64,000 nt of DNA from Mesorhizobium sp. M2D.F.Ca.ET.226.01.1.1 (GCF_004022705.2 NZ_RZOY02000002.1:679524-743523); one strand, 5' to 3'; numbered from the stretch's first letter, positions 26,096 to 36,398 are shown. Made by a program: numbers and translations. Notes: a model not told the origin generated them from the sequence alone.

Positions 26096-26935
26096 CCTTC
26101 CAAAGCTGCGAGAGATCGCCACCGACCGCTTTGAAGGGCCTTTCGGCGGTCTCGTCAGCGAGGTTGTGGCATGAAGAAACATCAATCCACAGCATTGGGC
26201 CGAAGCATGCCACGGGCTCATGCCGCGGGAGAGCGGGAAGATATTCTTGAAAGAAGCGGTCTCCGACATCAATACCGACAGGATGGGCAGCTTTCTCACA
26301 TCACTTGAGGTCGAGCGTGGCAGTTGCGACCCGCAATGCAAGGCTGGCGGCGATGCATGCCTTTGCGCGGTTCCTGATTTCGGAGCACCCCGAATATTAG
26401 GATACGCTGCAACTGGTGGTGACACTTCCCTTCAAGAGAGCGCGTGGGTGGCACCTGTCGAATATCTCGATGAGCCCGGAAATCAAGAGCGTCCTGGCGC
26501 GTATCGACCGCCGCACGCCTTCTGGACAGCGGGATTACGCTCTGTTTTCGCTGATGTTCAATACGGATGCACGAGTTCAGGGATCCTGACTCTTCGATTG
26601 TGACCTTCGTCTGGTATCGCCCTGTCCCGCCGAGCAAAGCAACGACCGCCCCACACTGCTCACCCGGTTCGGTGTTCGATACTTGCTGCGCACACATGGC
26701 TGCGGGCGAAGGAACCACCCTGGCGGAAAAAAGCATCCATCATCGCCCTTTGCGGGACACGACGGCCATCCACCTCGTCAAGGCGGGTGTTGACATCGCC
26801 ACCATCAGTCGATGGCCAGGCCACTCGGGCTGAACTAACGATGCGCTACGCCCAGGCCGGTATCGATATGAAGCGGCAAGCGCTCGAACAAGTCTTCCCC
26901 GACGTGATGTCATCGGCAAAAGATCAGACGATCAT
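26096..26935 (+). pseudogene. Tyrosine-recombinase of the RCI/triplet type, frameshifted
   Basis: Split over several frames: TRNARLAAMHAFARFLISEH near 26326-26390 (typical of the triple recombinases carried by rhizobial elements), GQRDYALFSLMFNTDARVQ near 26535-26580, and LRDTTAIHLVKAGVDIATIS with box II near 26750-26810, then MRYAQAGIDMKRQALEQV at 26840. An in-frame TAG lies near 26398. A second dead integrase, unrelated to that at 23180. Confidence 0.78.
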
Positions 26936-27172
26936 CGCTTTGATGGCTGGATGTTTGGCTGGCTGCACCGCTTGTAGACGCTCAGTTATGTGGAGTTGTA
27001 TCGCGGGAAGTCGCGCGTCTTGGGCTTTTGCGATGTCAGCTCCACATCTCTCCGCAGTGCACGTTGTCACTGTTGAAGAGCCGTTTGTTCAATCTTCGTC
27101 CTGGCACGGCAAGGGTTGTCCATATTGTGGGCGTCTTACGCTTGCCGAGCTTGTCCGAAATCCAGCGCCGGA

Positions 27173-28489
27173 TCAGGCGTGAACACTGTTGCGTAGTTCG
27201 TCAGCCAGAGCGCGGAGAACGTCGGCGCTTCCTTCCAGCGCCGTAAAAGCGTAGGGATTGAGGAACTGTCGGCCCCAGAACAGATTGCGATCTGTGCCGG
27301 ATAGCGTAGCTTCCTCGCTAACACGCGGCCAATTCTCCGCAATGCATCGGAGCTGGCCTTCAACAATCGCAAGAGCTTCCGGCGCGCTGAGCAGGAAGTG
27401 ATGCGCGGCTTCAAGGCAGGACGCTATCCGGCTCATGCGGTTATTGCCGCTGATGAGCATGGCCTGGCTGGCCTCCTGGCCACTGCGGGCCTGCGGACAA
27501 ATATCGTACGCAGGCGTGAGGGTGAGCTTAGCCCCATCCCAGAATGCCGCATGGTTGCGGGCATGATCGTCGGTGTTGCCGCAAAGTATGTTGAAGACAA
27601 TGCGGCTGAATAACTCGCGCAGAGTTTCCGACGGCGCGGTGAATCGGTGGCGAATGATCTCCGCCAAATCCTGGTAGCTGGCGTAACGCGCCATCATCTC
27701 ATCGAGCGCGAGCATCGTCAGCGCTGAGACCATGGATTTGCGTTGCCAGCCGCCCGTGACCTTGATCCGGTCGAATCGCTCGACGAGCAACACGTCGTTG
27801 CCTGCGGCGCGAACGAGCGAGACGGATGCCGCTCTGATGCCGCACAAGGCGGCAAGCCGCATGGCTATGAATTCTCCTTTGACGACGCTGTAAAGGTCGG
27901 CAGACGAGGAAAATTTCGCGACATGCTTGACGGCGTCATCCTCGATCAGCGCCTTTGGCCTTGCGCCGCCGATCGAGCTGCCGTGATGCAGCGCCTGATC
28001 TAATTCGGGGGTGAGCGGAATACCTTTCTCTACCCGCTCCGCCGATTGGACAAGCTCTTCGAGAGTGGCATTGGCCAGTGCGCGCGGCTCGTAATTCGTG
28101 GGCGAAAACTGAAAATCGAGCGCGCCGATGCGGTCCGAGCCTGATTCCAGCAGGAACGTCAGTTCTGAAATATCGAGCCGCGCGATTTCATCGCCCTTCA
28201 CACCGAATTTGCGGTTTAGGATAACCCGTCGTCCCCAGGCATCGGGGGCAGCATCGCGGATGCATCCCGGCATGGTTAGGCCAGGAAGCAAAGGCAATTC
28301 GCCTGCCTTCAGGGGCAGTTCCGGGAGATAAAGCGGGATCGCGCTGCCCAGTTCACGAAAGCTCCTGCCATAGTTGAAGCTGACGAGTCCGTCATGGGCA
28401 TATAGCCGCCCGGCGACAACCGGCGCGGTCTCGCCCGGCAGCCAGACCCAGACATAGGCTTCGTCGTACTTGGGGACCTTAGAACTCAT
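27173..28489 (-). CDS. hipA: HipA-family Ser/Thr kinase toxin
   Basis: Protein of about 438 residues. An N-terminal HipA_N-type domain (VWVWLPGETAPVVAGRL, YGRSFRELGSAIPLYLPE) is followed by the kinase domain: glycine-rich SSIGGARPKALIE, HVAKFSSS with the ATP-binding Lys, CGNTDDHARNHA with catalytic Asp and Asn, and YDICP. HipA toxins phosphorylate aminoacyl-tRNA synthetases and cause dormancy; HipB neutralises them. The frame is open to 28588, but the ATG at 28489 overlaps the hipB stop by 11 bases and starts where the family does, so it is chosen. All key residues are present. Confidence 0.92.
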   Translation of the reverse strand: MSSKVPKYDEAYVWVWLPGETAPVVAGRLYAHDGLVSFNYGRSFRELGSAIPLYLPELPLKAGELPLLPGLTMPGCIRDAAPDAWGRRVILNRKFGVKGDEIARLDISELTFLLESGSDRIGALDFQFSPTNYEPRALANATLEELVQSAERVEKGIPLTPELDQALHHGSSIGGARPKALIEDDAVKHVAKFSSSADLYSVVKGEFIAMRLAALCGIRAASVSLVRAAGNDVLLVERFDRIKVTGGWQRKSMVSALTMLALDEMMARYASYQDLAEIIRHRFTAPSETLRELFSRIVFNILCGNTDDHARNHAAFWDGAKLTLTPAYDICPQARSGQEASQAMLISGNNRMSRIASCLEAAHHFLLSAPEALAIVEGQLRCIAENWPRVSEEATLSGTDRNLFWGRQFLNPYAFTALEGSADVLRALADELRNSVHA

Positions 28490-28817
28490 CGACGATCTGC
28501 TTGCCGGCCTTGTAGACGTGCTTCGGCAGCAGCGCGATGCGACCGTCAATGCGGCCTGTGAGGGCTGTGATGCCATTGCCGTCGGCATCGAACAGCTTCA
28601 CACCGACAATGGCAGCAGCTTCGAACATCAGTCCGATTTCGACTTTGGGATCGCCCTTCTCGATGCGCTGCAGGGTGCTGCGTGAAACACCGATTCTCTC
28701 GGCTAACTCCTGTGCGGTTAATCGGTGCTGCATCCGGCCCAGCCGGATGGTCTTACCGAAAAGGCCAAGCGCTTCCATCGCGTAGCGCGAATAGGTGCGT
28801 TTATGCGCTGCCGTCAT
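28479..28817 (-). CDS. hipB: HipB-like antitoxin, XRE-type regulator
   Basis: Protein of 112 residues with a helix-turn-helix (LTAQELAERIGVSRSTLQRIEKG, residues about 33-55) and a C-terminal tail that ends KHVYKAGKQIVDEF. It lies directly upstream of hipA and overlaps it, the normal antitoxin-first order. It should bind HipA and repress the operon. Candidate operator half-sites ACCTAT (28832-28837) and ATAGGT (28871-28876) flank the likely promoter. Confidence 0.9.
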   Translation of the reverse strand: MTAAHKRTYSRYAMEALGLFGKTIRLGRMQHRLTAQELAERIGVSRSTLQRIEKGDPKVEIGLMFEAAAIVGVKLFDADGNGITALTGRIDGRIALLPKHVYKAGKQIVDEF

Positions 28818-29157
28818 TCGGGTCTCCGTGACCTATGCATGATCCATATCACCATCTTTCGACCTTTATATAGGTAATGTCGCAGAGCGACTGCCAAAGT
28901 CAAGACTCCGTATCGTATGACTCAATCCCCCTGATTCGACTTTATATGCAGCAAGAGTTCGCATCACGGCTACGTTCGGAAAGCCAGGTAGAATGCGACG
29001 GGAGACGCAAGCGTTACACGTCCGAACAAGGAAGGCGAATATTGCCTACGGCTCCTGCACAACCGGCCAGCTCTGCGCGCCTCGGGCGAGGCGGAGATCT
29101 GGCGCTGGATCGCGGACAGCCTTGAGACGCCTCGCATGAGTCATTCGATGGGCGGTC
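28818..29157. other. hip promoter region and spacer
   Basis: Contains the inverted ACCTAT/ATAGGT pair within the first 60 bases upstream of hipB; the rest shows nothing recognisable. Confidence 0.4.
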
Positions 29158-30111
29158 CCTGGTGCGAGGCCGAGGCGCTCGACTACTGGCCGACATCCTC
29201 GGCGGCGGGACTCGCAGCCGGCTATACCAGCACTTTTCGACCGCATACGCGCCCAGCTTCTCTCCGAAATCATTGCCAATGAGCGCGAACCTCACGCGAT
29301 CGCCGAGCTGGCCTGGCGGCGCGGAATCTACGGCGTATTCGAGACCGCCCAAGGGAGCCTGACCAGCGTAACGCCCTCCGATCTAAGCGCCTTCCACAAA
29401 GCCGCTTTCGCCCGCGACGGGCTGCATGTGGCGGTCGTAGGCGACATAGATGCCAAAGCCCTGAGAGCAAGGCTCGACCAGCTGTTCGGCGATTTGCCTC
29501 AGAAACAGGCGCTCGCCCCCGTACCTGATGTCACCCCGAAGCGCCGAGCGGACGCAGGTCGCATACGCCCTCCACCAGACTTCGCTCCAGCTGGCCTTTC
29601 CCGCCATTGGACGCAACGACCCGGAATTCTACGCGGGACAGCTGATGAACGATATAGTCGGAGGCTCACGATTTACCTCACGTCTGTTCCAGGAAGTGCG
29701 CGAAAAGCGCGGCCTTGCCTACGGTGTCTCGTCCAGCTTGGAAGGCTACCAGCATTCCAACATGCTTGTCGTGACGACGTCGACGCGCGCCGACAGGGCG
29801 GCCGAGACGCTCGACCTGATAACACAACCAATCAACGAGCTGGTGGACACAGGCCCAACAGCGGCCGAACTCGAAGCGAGCAAGAAGTATCTGATCGGCG
29901 CCTATGCTATCGACAATCTGGGTTCCTCCAGGTCGATTTCCGCCACGCTTGTCGGGTTGCAGCTCGACAAACTCGGCATGGACTACATCCAGCGCCGCCC
30001 GGCCCTCATCGAGCAGGTGATCCTCGACCAGGCAGGGCGGCGGCGAAGAAGCTGCTTTCGGCCGGGCGTTGGCCCGTGACAGCGAATAATCCCACGCTCT
30101 ACAATAGCTGA
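29158..30111 (+). pseudogene. M16 metallopeptidase, second copy, decayed
   Basis: EAEALD and ILGGGTRSRLYQ (N-terminal unit) are joined straight to the C-terminal unit (EIIANEREPHAIAELAWRRG, then [34 protein letters not shown], and in another frame NDIVGGSRFTSRLFQEVREK, KKYLIGAYAIDNLGSSRSIS). A stretch of about 250 codons is deleted, frames change at least twice, and the HxxEH part is missing. It parallels 16890-18620 of the intact gene but with many substitutions, so it is an older paralogue rather than a fresh duplicate. Confidence 0.88.
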
Positions 30112-30257
30112 AGGACTCGCCGAACTACGTGTGGCTGATCCGATTATGGTGTGGCAGAATGAACGCCTTGAGACTGCCTGCGCGCCCTCGCAGACCAGGT
30201 TCTCTCCCGTGATTCGATTTCCCGCCCCGAAGAATGCCGTCGTTCCGAGAAAGTATT

Positions 30258-30346
30258 CTAACTTTTGCGTATACCAAATACGGGAAAGTTAGAAACTCTT
30301 GAATATGATGATTATGCTAGCTTTCCCGTATCTCAGGGAACTTTAG
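30258..30346. promoter_or_regulatory. Multi-half-site operator before the HipA-like fragment
   Basis: Half-sites CTAACTTTTGCGTA (30258-30271), TACGGGAAAGTTAG (30279-30292), CTAGCTTTCCCGTA (30317-30330) and TCAGGGAACTTTAG (30333-30346). The first and second, and the second and third, are inverted copies; the second and third differ at one of 14 positions. The layout is that of a cooperatively bound toxin-antitoxin operator. Confidence 0.7.
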
Positions 30347-30348
30347 AA

Positions 30349-30977
30349 ATGGCCCTTCACCTCGTTGTGAAAACATCGATAAAACCCGCAGCCACTATCA
30401 GGCTGAAACGGGCAAGCTCGTCCAGTTAATGCGCGGCATCTATCTCGATGCCGGGGAGGATATCGAGGCCATGATACTCAAGCACGCCATCGCCAAATAC
30501 CTGTATCCCAACGCTTACCTCTCGGCGGCGAGCGCTGTGCTTCTCGGCCCGACCCGGGATGGCCGCCTGTTCCTGAGCGGGCGACGAATACAGCGCACGC
30601 GCTTGCGCTTGCTGGAAATCATTCAGAACGCAGCTCCCGACCACCCATCAGTCGCTCAAGCGGTTGTCGATGATGGAATGGGAGAATTCCGGATCGACGT
30701 CTCCTCGATGCGCCAGCGCTTCCTCGAAGCTTTCCGCCTGCGCAGCGAACACGCGGCATCCATCGGCGAGACGATGCGCGAGGCAATCGCGAACCGCCTC
30801 ATAGAACAATACGGCAGCGCCCAGGGCGCTGCCGACGCGACATGGGCGCTTGCCGGCGCGAACCAGCGGTATCGCGAGGGCGAGCACGCCGAGCGCTTTT
30901 TCCTCCGCCCTCCACTGACCACAGAACCCGCACGCAACGAAGCCGCGCTCGATCTGATCGTGGCGTGGCACGGCTAG
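30349..30977 (+). pseudogene. N-terminal fragment of a HipA-associated (AbiEi-like) protein
   Basis: The first codons (MALHLVV at 30349) are in one frame, the rest (GKLVQLMRGIYLDAGEDIEA, IAKYLYPNAYLSAASAVLLG, VDDGMGEFRIDVSSMRQRFL, to AALDLIVAWHG at 30977) in another. This matches the N-terminal part of the large proteins that carry an AbiEi-like region before a HipA domain; the HipA part is replaced by the gabD fragment at 30978. Truncated and frameshifted, so not functional as a kinase. The frame open from 30429 could still give a 182-residue protein. Confidence 0.6.
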
Positions 30978-31864
30978 GTGCAATGTTTGCCCTCGCGCAG
31001 CAAGCCGGCTTTTCCTGACGTCGTCGTCAACCTGGGTCTATGCGACCGAAGGTGGTCGCGTGGGGCCGCGAACTCTGCTCCAATGCCAAGGTCCGAAAGA
31101 TCAGCTTTACAGGCTCCACCGCGGTTGGCCGACTGCTCATGCGCCAGCGCTCGGACCAGATCAAGAAGGTCAGCCTCGAGCTCGGCGGCAATGCGCCCTT
31201 CATCGTCTTCGATGACGCGGATATTGACGCTGCGGTTGACGGCGCGATCCAGGCGAAGTTCCGCAATGCCGGCCAGACTTGCGCGTTTCATCGAACCGGC
31301 TTTACGTCCAATCGAGCGTTCACGATGAGTTCGTCGAGAAGTTCGTGGAGAAAGTCCGGCACTTATCGGTTGGCGACGGCTTCGCTCCGGGAGTGGACGT
31401 CGGACCACTCATCGACATGCATGCTTTGGCCAAGATCGAGTCCCACATCGCAGATGCCGTTGCCAAAGGTGGGATAATTCGATGCGCGGCCGAACATATC
31501 GGCAAGGATGGCACCTTTTTCAAACCCACAGTCTTCACCGAGATCTCCAGCATCATGGCGGTTGCGCAAGAGGAGACTTTCGGGCCGTTGGCGCCGATCA
31601 TCCGCTTCCACGATGCGGATCAGGTCATCTGTGAGGCAAACGACACGATTACGGGCTCGCCGCCTATTTCCATGCCTCGAACCTGAGGCGTGTCTGGCGC
31701 GTGGCCGAGGCATTGGATGGCATGATTGGCATCAATACGGGCGTATGTCTTCGGAAGCGGCGCCCTTTGGCGGCTTGAAGCAGTCCGGCATCGGGCGGGA
31801 GGGTTCCCGCCACGGGCTCGAAGACTACCTCGGAATGAAGTACCTCTGCATGGGTGGAATCTAA
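30978..31864 (+). pseudogene. gabD second copy, 5'-truncated and frameshifted
   Basis: Begins inside the gene at AMFALAQQAGF and runs to the C terminus ([24 protein letters not shown]). Frames switch near 31040, 31280 and 31650. It is highly similar to 19650-20528 of the intact gene. With the decayed M16 copy it shows that the M16-gabD pair was once present twice in the same order, with the HipA-like fragment now wedged between the two. Confidence 0.9.
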
Positions 31865-32250
31865 ATGACGTCGCCCCGAGTTTCTCCAGTTTTGGGTTCG
31901 TTTCCGGCGTGGGTTGTGCGCTGCTGGGCGGGTGAAGCGACGGGCGCTGGCGCGGAACCTTTCGCATAGCGCAGCGCGAGCGACCGTCGCGGGTTGAAGG
32001 TGGTGGCGAACTCGGCCGATGTCTGCCAGGCGATTTGGGAGTGCGGCCGCGCGGTGTTGCAGTCGGCGCGCCACAGGCGATAGCGATGCTTGCCATGCGC
32101 ATGGAATGCCATTCGACCGGTTCTGATCCGCGCAGGAGAGGATGGCGTTCGAGATGAACTCGCTGGCATTGTCACTGACCAGTGATGAGCCGGTTCAATT
32201 CCCGGGCAACCAAGTGCCCTCGACCGTGCTGAATAGCGCGCCTTTGCCAT
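31861..32250 (-). pseudogene. IS3-family transposase (orfB) remnant
   Basis: The C-terminal block LWRADCNTARPHSQIAWQTSAEFATTF is clear; upstream in another frame SDNASEFISNAILSCADQNR is the integrase-core segment, joined after deletion of the part with the last catalytic Glu. It lies back to back with the gabD remnant. Confidence 0.82.
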
Positions 32251-32899
32251 ACCGGCGGATTAGCGCGGCCGACCTTACTTCGGCATGATGCGAGCAATTT
32301 CTGCACCAGGCGCGCGACGTATGCCACTCCCTCAGATCGCCCAGCGATACGTCTGGGCCTGCATGTTTGCTGCCTTCTGCGATGGCTTGCCGACACTTTC
32401 GGCTCGCCGGGTGTGATGATCTTCTTCTGCGTCTTTCCCTCTCGGCGATATTGCCGTTCGGCCGTCCCGACCAAGGCCAAACCTCGGGCCGTTTTCCCGT
32501 TCCCGGGTAGAGCTTGAACGTCTCGTCGATGATGTCTCTGGCGTGCTGCGAGCTCAACGCCGAGGCGCTTGGCATCGATGCATGGCGCGACATGATTGCG
32601 GCGGTGTCGCACGGGTTCGACGGTTTGGGCTTCAGGATCGTGCGGATGGGCCACGCTTTTCTGGCGGCGCGAAACACGGGCAATGCGCGTTCAAAACCTG
32701 ACAAAGGCAGAAATTTGTCAGGTTCAATCCAACCGCCATCCGGGCACTACGGAGGTTTTTCAAAGCATATTCATGCACTTGCGCGCTGAGCCCGCTGGCA
32801 TGGACCTTGCAACGCTTGCAGCAGGACGGTATGCAATGGAGCAGACGAGGATGTTCTCTCCCCTGAACCGTGTGCCGTCTCTGAGAGGGAAATAAGCTC
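32251..32899. other. Decayed DNA upstream of the thioredoxin-TPR gene
   Basis: Frames on the minus strand may be further transposase debris but I cannot assign them. A perfect inverted repeat lies at 32695-32724. Confidence 0.35.
32695..32724. repeat. Perfect 11-bp inverted repeat
   Basis: AACCTGACAAA (32695-32705) and TTTGTCAGGTT (32714-32724) around an eight-base spacer, 175 bases before the thioredoxin-TPR gene. Could be an operator, an IS end or a weak hairpin. Confidence 0.7.
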
Positions 32900-34093
32900 G
32901 TGCAGAAAATCTCACAACCTTTGACAACGGCTTTGGAGAACAACGTGGTGTTGCAGATCGAGTCCCCGGCTCCTTCGATTCAAGCGGAAACCTGGCTGCG
33001 TGGCGAGCCCCTCACCAGCTTCGAGCCTGGCAAAGTGTACATCGTCGAATTTTGGGCAACTTGGTGCGGTTCGTGTGTGGACGGGATGCCCCATCTGATG
33101 CAGCTGCAGGAGAAATACAGGGAAAGCGGCGTTGAGATCGTAGGAGTCGCGGCTAGTGAACGCGCTCCAACGGCCGATGAGGCCCGAAGCACGTTGGACG
33201 CTTGGTTGACGGAAAAGTTCCCGAATCTGAACTATCGGATCGCATTCGACTCGACAGGCGAAATGGACAAGCTTTGGATGGAGCCCAGCTTTTCTTTCTG
33301 GATTCCCACCAGTTTCGTGGTCGACCGAGACGGCTGCATCGCCTTTATTGGTGCACCGACGGAACTCGATGAGGTCTTGCCGAAGGTGCTTAACGGCAGC
33401 TGGCGCACCAGCGATAAAGCAAAATCCGCCGATGCGGAGCGGATCGCGGAAGGCGAACCCATAGCGCGCGAACAAGCGCTGAAGAAGCCGATCAATGACA
33501 GATATCGGGCGGCGGTGGAGAAAAAGAATTGGAGGACGGCGCTCTCGGCGATCGAAGAAGGCATCGCCTTGATGCCGGACAACCTCGGTTTCCGCCGTTC
33601 TCATGTGAATCTGTTGCTTCACAAAATGAAGGACATGCAGGTCGGCTTGCCCGTCATGCGCCAATTCGTTCGCGACGCGATCAACAGAAACTCCGAGAAT
33701 TGGATGGTTGCGGCGTTAGACGAGCTCTTCTTTCCGAACTATGACCATTCGCACTTTCCGTCTGCTGAGCGCTTGGCGATGGGAAAACAGCTGTCCGAAC
33801 ACATCCTGGCACTGAATCCCCCGGAAAGCGACAAACGTAAGCTCCTGCCCTATCGTTTGGCAGCCCTCTACTATCACGAGAGCGGCAACAAAGATCGGGC
33901 GATCGAGTTGATCGAACTGGCACTGAAGTCGCAGGGCGGTCCGGAGCTTATCCGGGACGAAGATGAACAGCGCGAAATATCCCATTTGCTGCAGTTCCTG
34001 GCCTACTTCAAGGGTGAGAAGGTTTGTTACGGCGCTCTGTGTGCGGTTCCAAACAATGGCCGATTCGACAGCTGGTATACCGTTTGCGGCTGA
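32900..34093 (+). CDS. Thioredoxin-fold (TlpA-like) protein with C-terminal TPR helices
   Basis: Protein of 397 residues. Residues about 20-170 form a TlpA/ResA-type thioredoxin domain with the CxxC site WATWCGSC (Cys56, Cys59) and the cis-proline region WIPTSFVVDRDG. Residues about 190-385 are helical with TPR-like pairs (WRTALSAIEEGIALMPDN; YHESGNKDRAIELIELALKS). No signal peptide or membrane anchor is seen, unusual for TlpA-like proteins, so it may work in the cytoplasm or be exported another way. GTG start at 32900 with GAGAGGGAAA upstream; an in-frame stop at 32882 rules out an earlier start. The substrate is unknown. Confidence 0.85.
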   Translation: MQKISQPLTTALENNVVLQIESPAPSIQAETWLRGEPLTSFEPGKVYIVEFWATWCGSCVDGMPHLMQLQEKYRESGVEIVGVAASERAPTADEARSTLDAWLTEKFPNLNYRIAFDSTGEMDKLWMEPSFSFWIPTSFVVDRDGCIAFIGAPTELDEVLPKVLNGSWRTSDKAKSADAERIAEGEPIAREQALKKPINDRYRAAVEKKNWRTALSAIEEGIALMPDNLGFRRSHVNLLLHKMKDMQVGLPVMRQFVRDAINRNSENWMVAALDELFFPNYDHSHFPSAERLAMGKQLSEHILALNPPESDKRKLLPYRLAALYYHESGNKDRAIELIELALKSQGGPELIRDEDEQREISHLLQFLAYFKGEKVCYGALCAVPNNGRFDSWYTVCG

Positions 34094-34812
34094 CCGCCAG
34101 CTTATGTGAGGGACAGAACTGGCCGGGCGGACAGCTCTTGATGCGAACGGCGCAAACCCCGCCCGGCTTGCGAAATCACCTGGGCCGCTCTTTTGGACCT
34201 AAGTCCGAAGGACTGCGGCCTTGTACGATGCCCGCCTTTGTTTAGGCGGGCTATGAGCTGAGCTACGGGTTTTGCCCGCTACTAACCGTTCGCCAGCCTG
34301 GCGCAGGTGCCTCTCAACACCTCCACCACACCAAGGTTTCATGCCGGTAGCGAATTCGATCTTGGCGGCATGGCCATTAAGCACATGGGAGGGCCTCGCT
34401 GGCGGCATGCCTGTGATCTGGTACTGCAGCCCACGCTTGCCTCCGCCAGCGGTTCGATGAGGCAGCCTGTCGCACAATTGATATCAGGACTTCAATGCCG
34501 GAACACCGGACCCACCCTCAATTCAATAAATGAGGTGTCGCGTACCACGGTTGGCTGCTTGATCCAGGCAATTCAGGCCGCCGTCATCCTCAATGAGGTG
34601 ACCTCGACCAGAGCCTCGGCCTTGAATGGCATGATGCAGGTGCATGGGATGGCGGCCACCGTCATTTTCGTCGATCCGAACGGAATTTCTTGCAACCGGT
34701 TTGCGGCTTTATCCAACACGCAAGGGCCGCGCTGTCGACAGTCTCCCAACGCACCAAAAAGGCAACTGTGCAGAGCAAGCCTTCTATCCATCAATCTCCC
34801 TTTTGAAAATCA
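34094..34812. other. Intergenic region, nothing recognised
   Basis: Contains an inverted repeat GCCCGCCT / AGGCGGGC (34230-34251) without a T-run. No gene. Confidence 0.4.
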
Positions 34813-35439
34813 TCATATCTGTGACCAACACTGCGATATTTTTCGCGGCGGAAGGAGCCAGGCACAGTCATTTCCATGCGCAACAGCATTTCTAAGTTTC
34901 TCAGCTCGCCGGAACACGTCGGCGGCCGATGTCGCGCTCCGGGGGAGCTCTATTCCTTTTCGAACAACATCAGATTTGTCGCAGAACTGAGTGAATAGGA
35001 TCTCGTCCACAAATCCATCATCACTCTTCGCATCGGCGATCACTTGAGAAATCTTCTTTCTTCTTTCGGCGCTAAGCTTCTCCAGCCAGCGGCCCGGCGT
35101 TTCGAAGCGTCTCCTTATCGCATCCGCCATGGACGCTGCTCGCACTGGCAATTTCTGCATGTCTGAAATGCTGACGAGACCTTCGGTCTGGCGTCAGGAA
35201 ACAACTAGCCGACACGGCCTTTGGTCGGCGTCTCGGATGAAGTCTAGAATGCTTGCGTCGGCTCCAACCAACGTCTCTTCTGGAGCGGAAACACGCTCAG
35301 AGATTTTTCCACTCGGCGGTGTCGCGTCGAAGAAGCGTTCTGCAAAAGAATAGTCCCCCGAAACCGCCGTCATGAACCACAGGGACATAGCTGTGACGAA
35401 TTGATATTTCGCGTAGTTACATCGGAAACCGACTCGCAA
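34813..35439 (-). pseudogene. CBS-domain-like protein with one in-frame stop
   Basis: A single frame of about 208 codons from 35439 to 34813 is broken only by TGA near 35194-35196: ASILDFIRDADQRPCRLVVS, stop, then RQTEGLVSISDMQKLPVRAA. The two halves together read as a CBS-domain motif (LVV..EGLVSISDLQKLPVR is typical), followed by a helical tail with RAEKLRNAVAHG. A single C-to-T change of CGA would explain the stop. It lies next to the JAMM protease gene on the same strand, with unknown role. Confidence 0.6.
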
Positions 35440-35583
35440 GTCATAAGATGAGCTCTAGTGTCATTATCATTCCAACCGTAAGGCCTCCCTGTAGCGTGCC
35501 AATTTCCGGACTTACGTCGGCGAGTTCTTGATAATCGTTTTTTCCGCACGAAACTTAAGGTCCCATAGGAGAAGGCGAGGAAA

Positions 35584-36258
35584 TCAATGCACGGTAGCAA
35601 CGACGAGCCTGTCTCTCGAGAAATTGTAGAAGCGAGAATCAATTCTGAGTTCCACGTTTGAAGGCCGATTCCCAGTGCAGCGTCTGGACCCGGAGGCGTC
35701 TAGGAATCCAACAGCGGCATTCAACCAGAACCGAAATTCACCCACGTCGAAATGCGCAATGTTCGAGCGTATGGTCTCAGCGGCATGCTTTTCATGGACC
35801 CGCGCCAGCTTGCAGATTGTCATTGCCAGCATGATTGGCTGGCTGTTAGCCCGCTCCCACAGGAAGTCGTCGTCTAGAAATGCTGCTTCGTCAGCATCCG
35901 AAAACTCGAATCCACTACTGTCCCGTACCTCGGCAAGATTTTCATAGGGATGACTGTGGAAATCACCGATGAGCGTCAAGTGTGGTGCCCATCGATCCAT
36001 CAGTTCGCTCTTCAGGCGGACAGCCTGATTGTTGGGCTTCACGCTGTTCCGTGATCGCTCGGCTGAAATGCTGAGACTCATAAGATCGACATGGAAATGG
36101 GTCGTTCCTTTCGAGTCCTCGCGACTGAAGCCCCAAAGATACCCCAGCGTTTCCAGCTTTGTTCGGCGCGGACGACCATCTCCGAGAACATAGGCTTCCA
36201 GTGTGGCAAGCGTAATAGTGTGACGAGCTGCATCAGAAAGGGAAATGGTGAAATTCAT
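35584..36258 (-). CDS. JAB/MPN-domain (JAMM) metalloprotease-like protein
   Basis: Protein of 224 residues. The JAMM zinc motif is present: Glu36 (KLETLGYLWG), His101 and His103 in GDFHSHPYENL, and Ser120/Asp123 in FSDAD after a loop longer than in classical JAMM proteins. Such proteases cut isopeptide or peptide bonds next to ubiquitin-like modifiers; in bacteria they occur in defence systems such as type II CBASS. No E1/E2-like or cyclase gene is next to it. It is divergent from the HTH-ImmA gene with a gap of about 140 bases. ATG at 36258. Moderate certainty on the fold, low on function. Confidence 0.75.
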   Translation of the reverse strand: MNFTISLSDAARHTITLATLEAYVLGDGRPRRTKLETLGYLWGFSREDSKGTTHFHVDLMSLSISAERSRNSVKPNNQAVRLKSELMDRWAPHLTLIGDFHSHPYENLAEVRDSSGFEFSDADEAAFLDDDFLWERANSQPIMLAMTICKLARVHEKHAAETIRSNIAHFDVGEFRFWLNAAVGFLDASGSRRCTGNRPSNVELRIDSRFYNFSRDRLVVATVH

Positions 36259-36398
36259 CGTGCGTTACCTGAAGGTGCCTCCGATTCGTTTCCGATCAAC
36301 GGCCAGCCACGATCCTCACGGGGGCTTTGCTGGTCCAAATCGCGACATATCCTTGCATTTCAAAATTCGCAAGATTATAGCGATTGCGGAGGTGCGAC

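Noticed and set aside
35194..35196. In-frame TGA in the CBS-like gene read as selenocysteine or readthrough
   Set aside because: No SECIS-like structure or selenoprotein family fits; a simple CGA to TGA change explains it.
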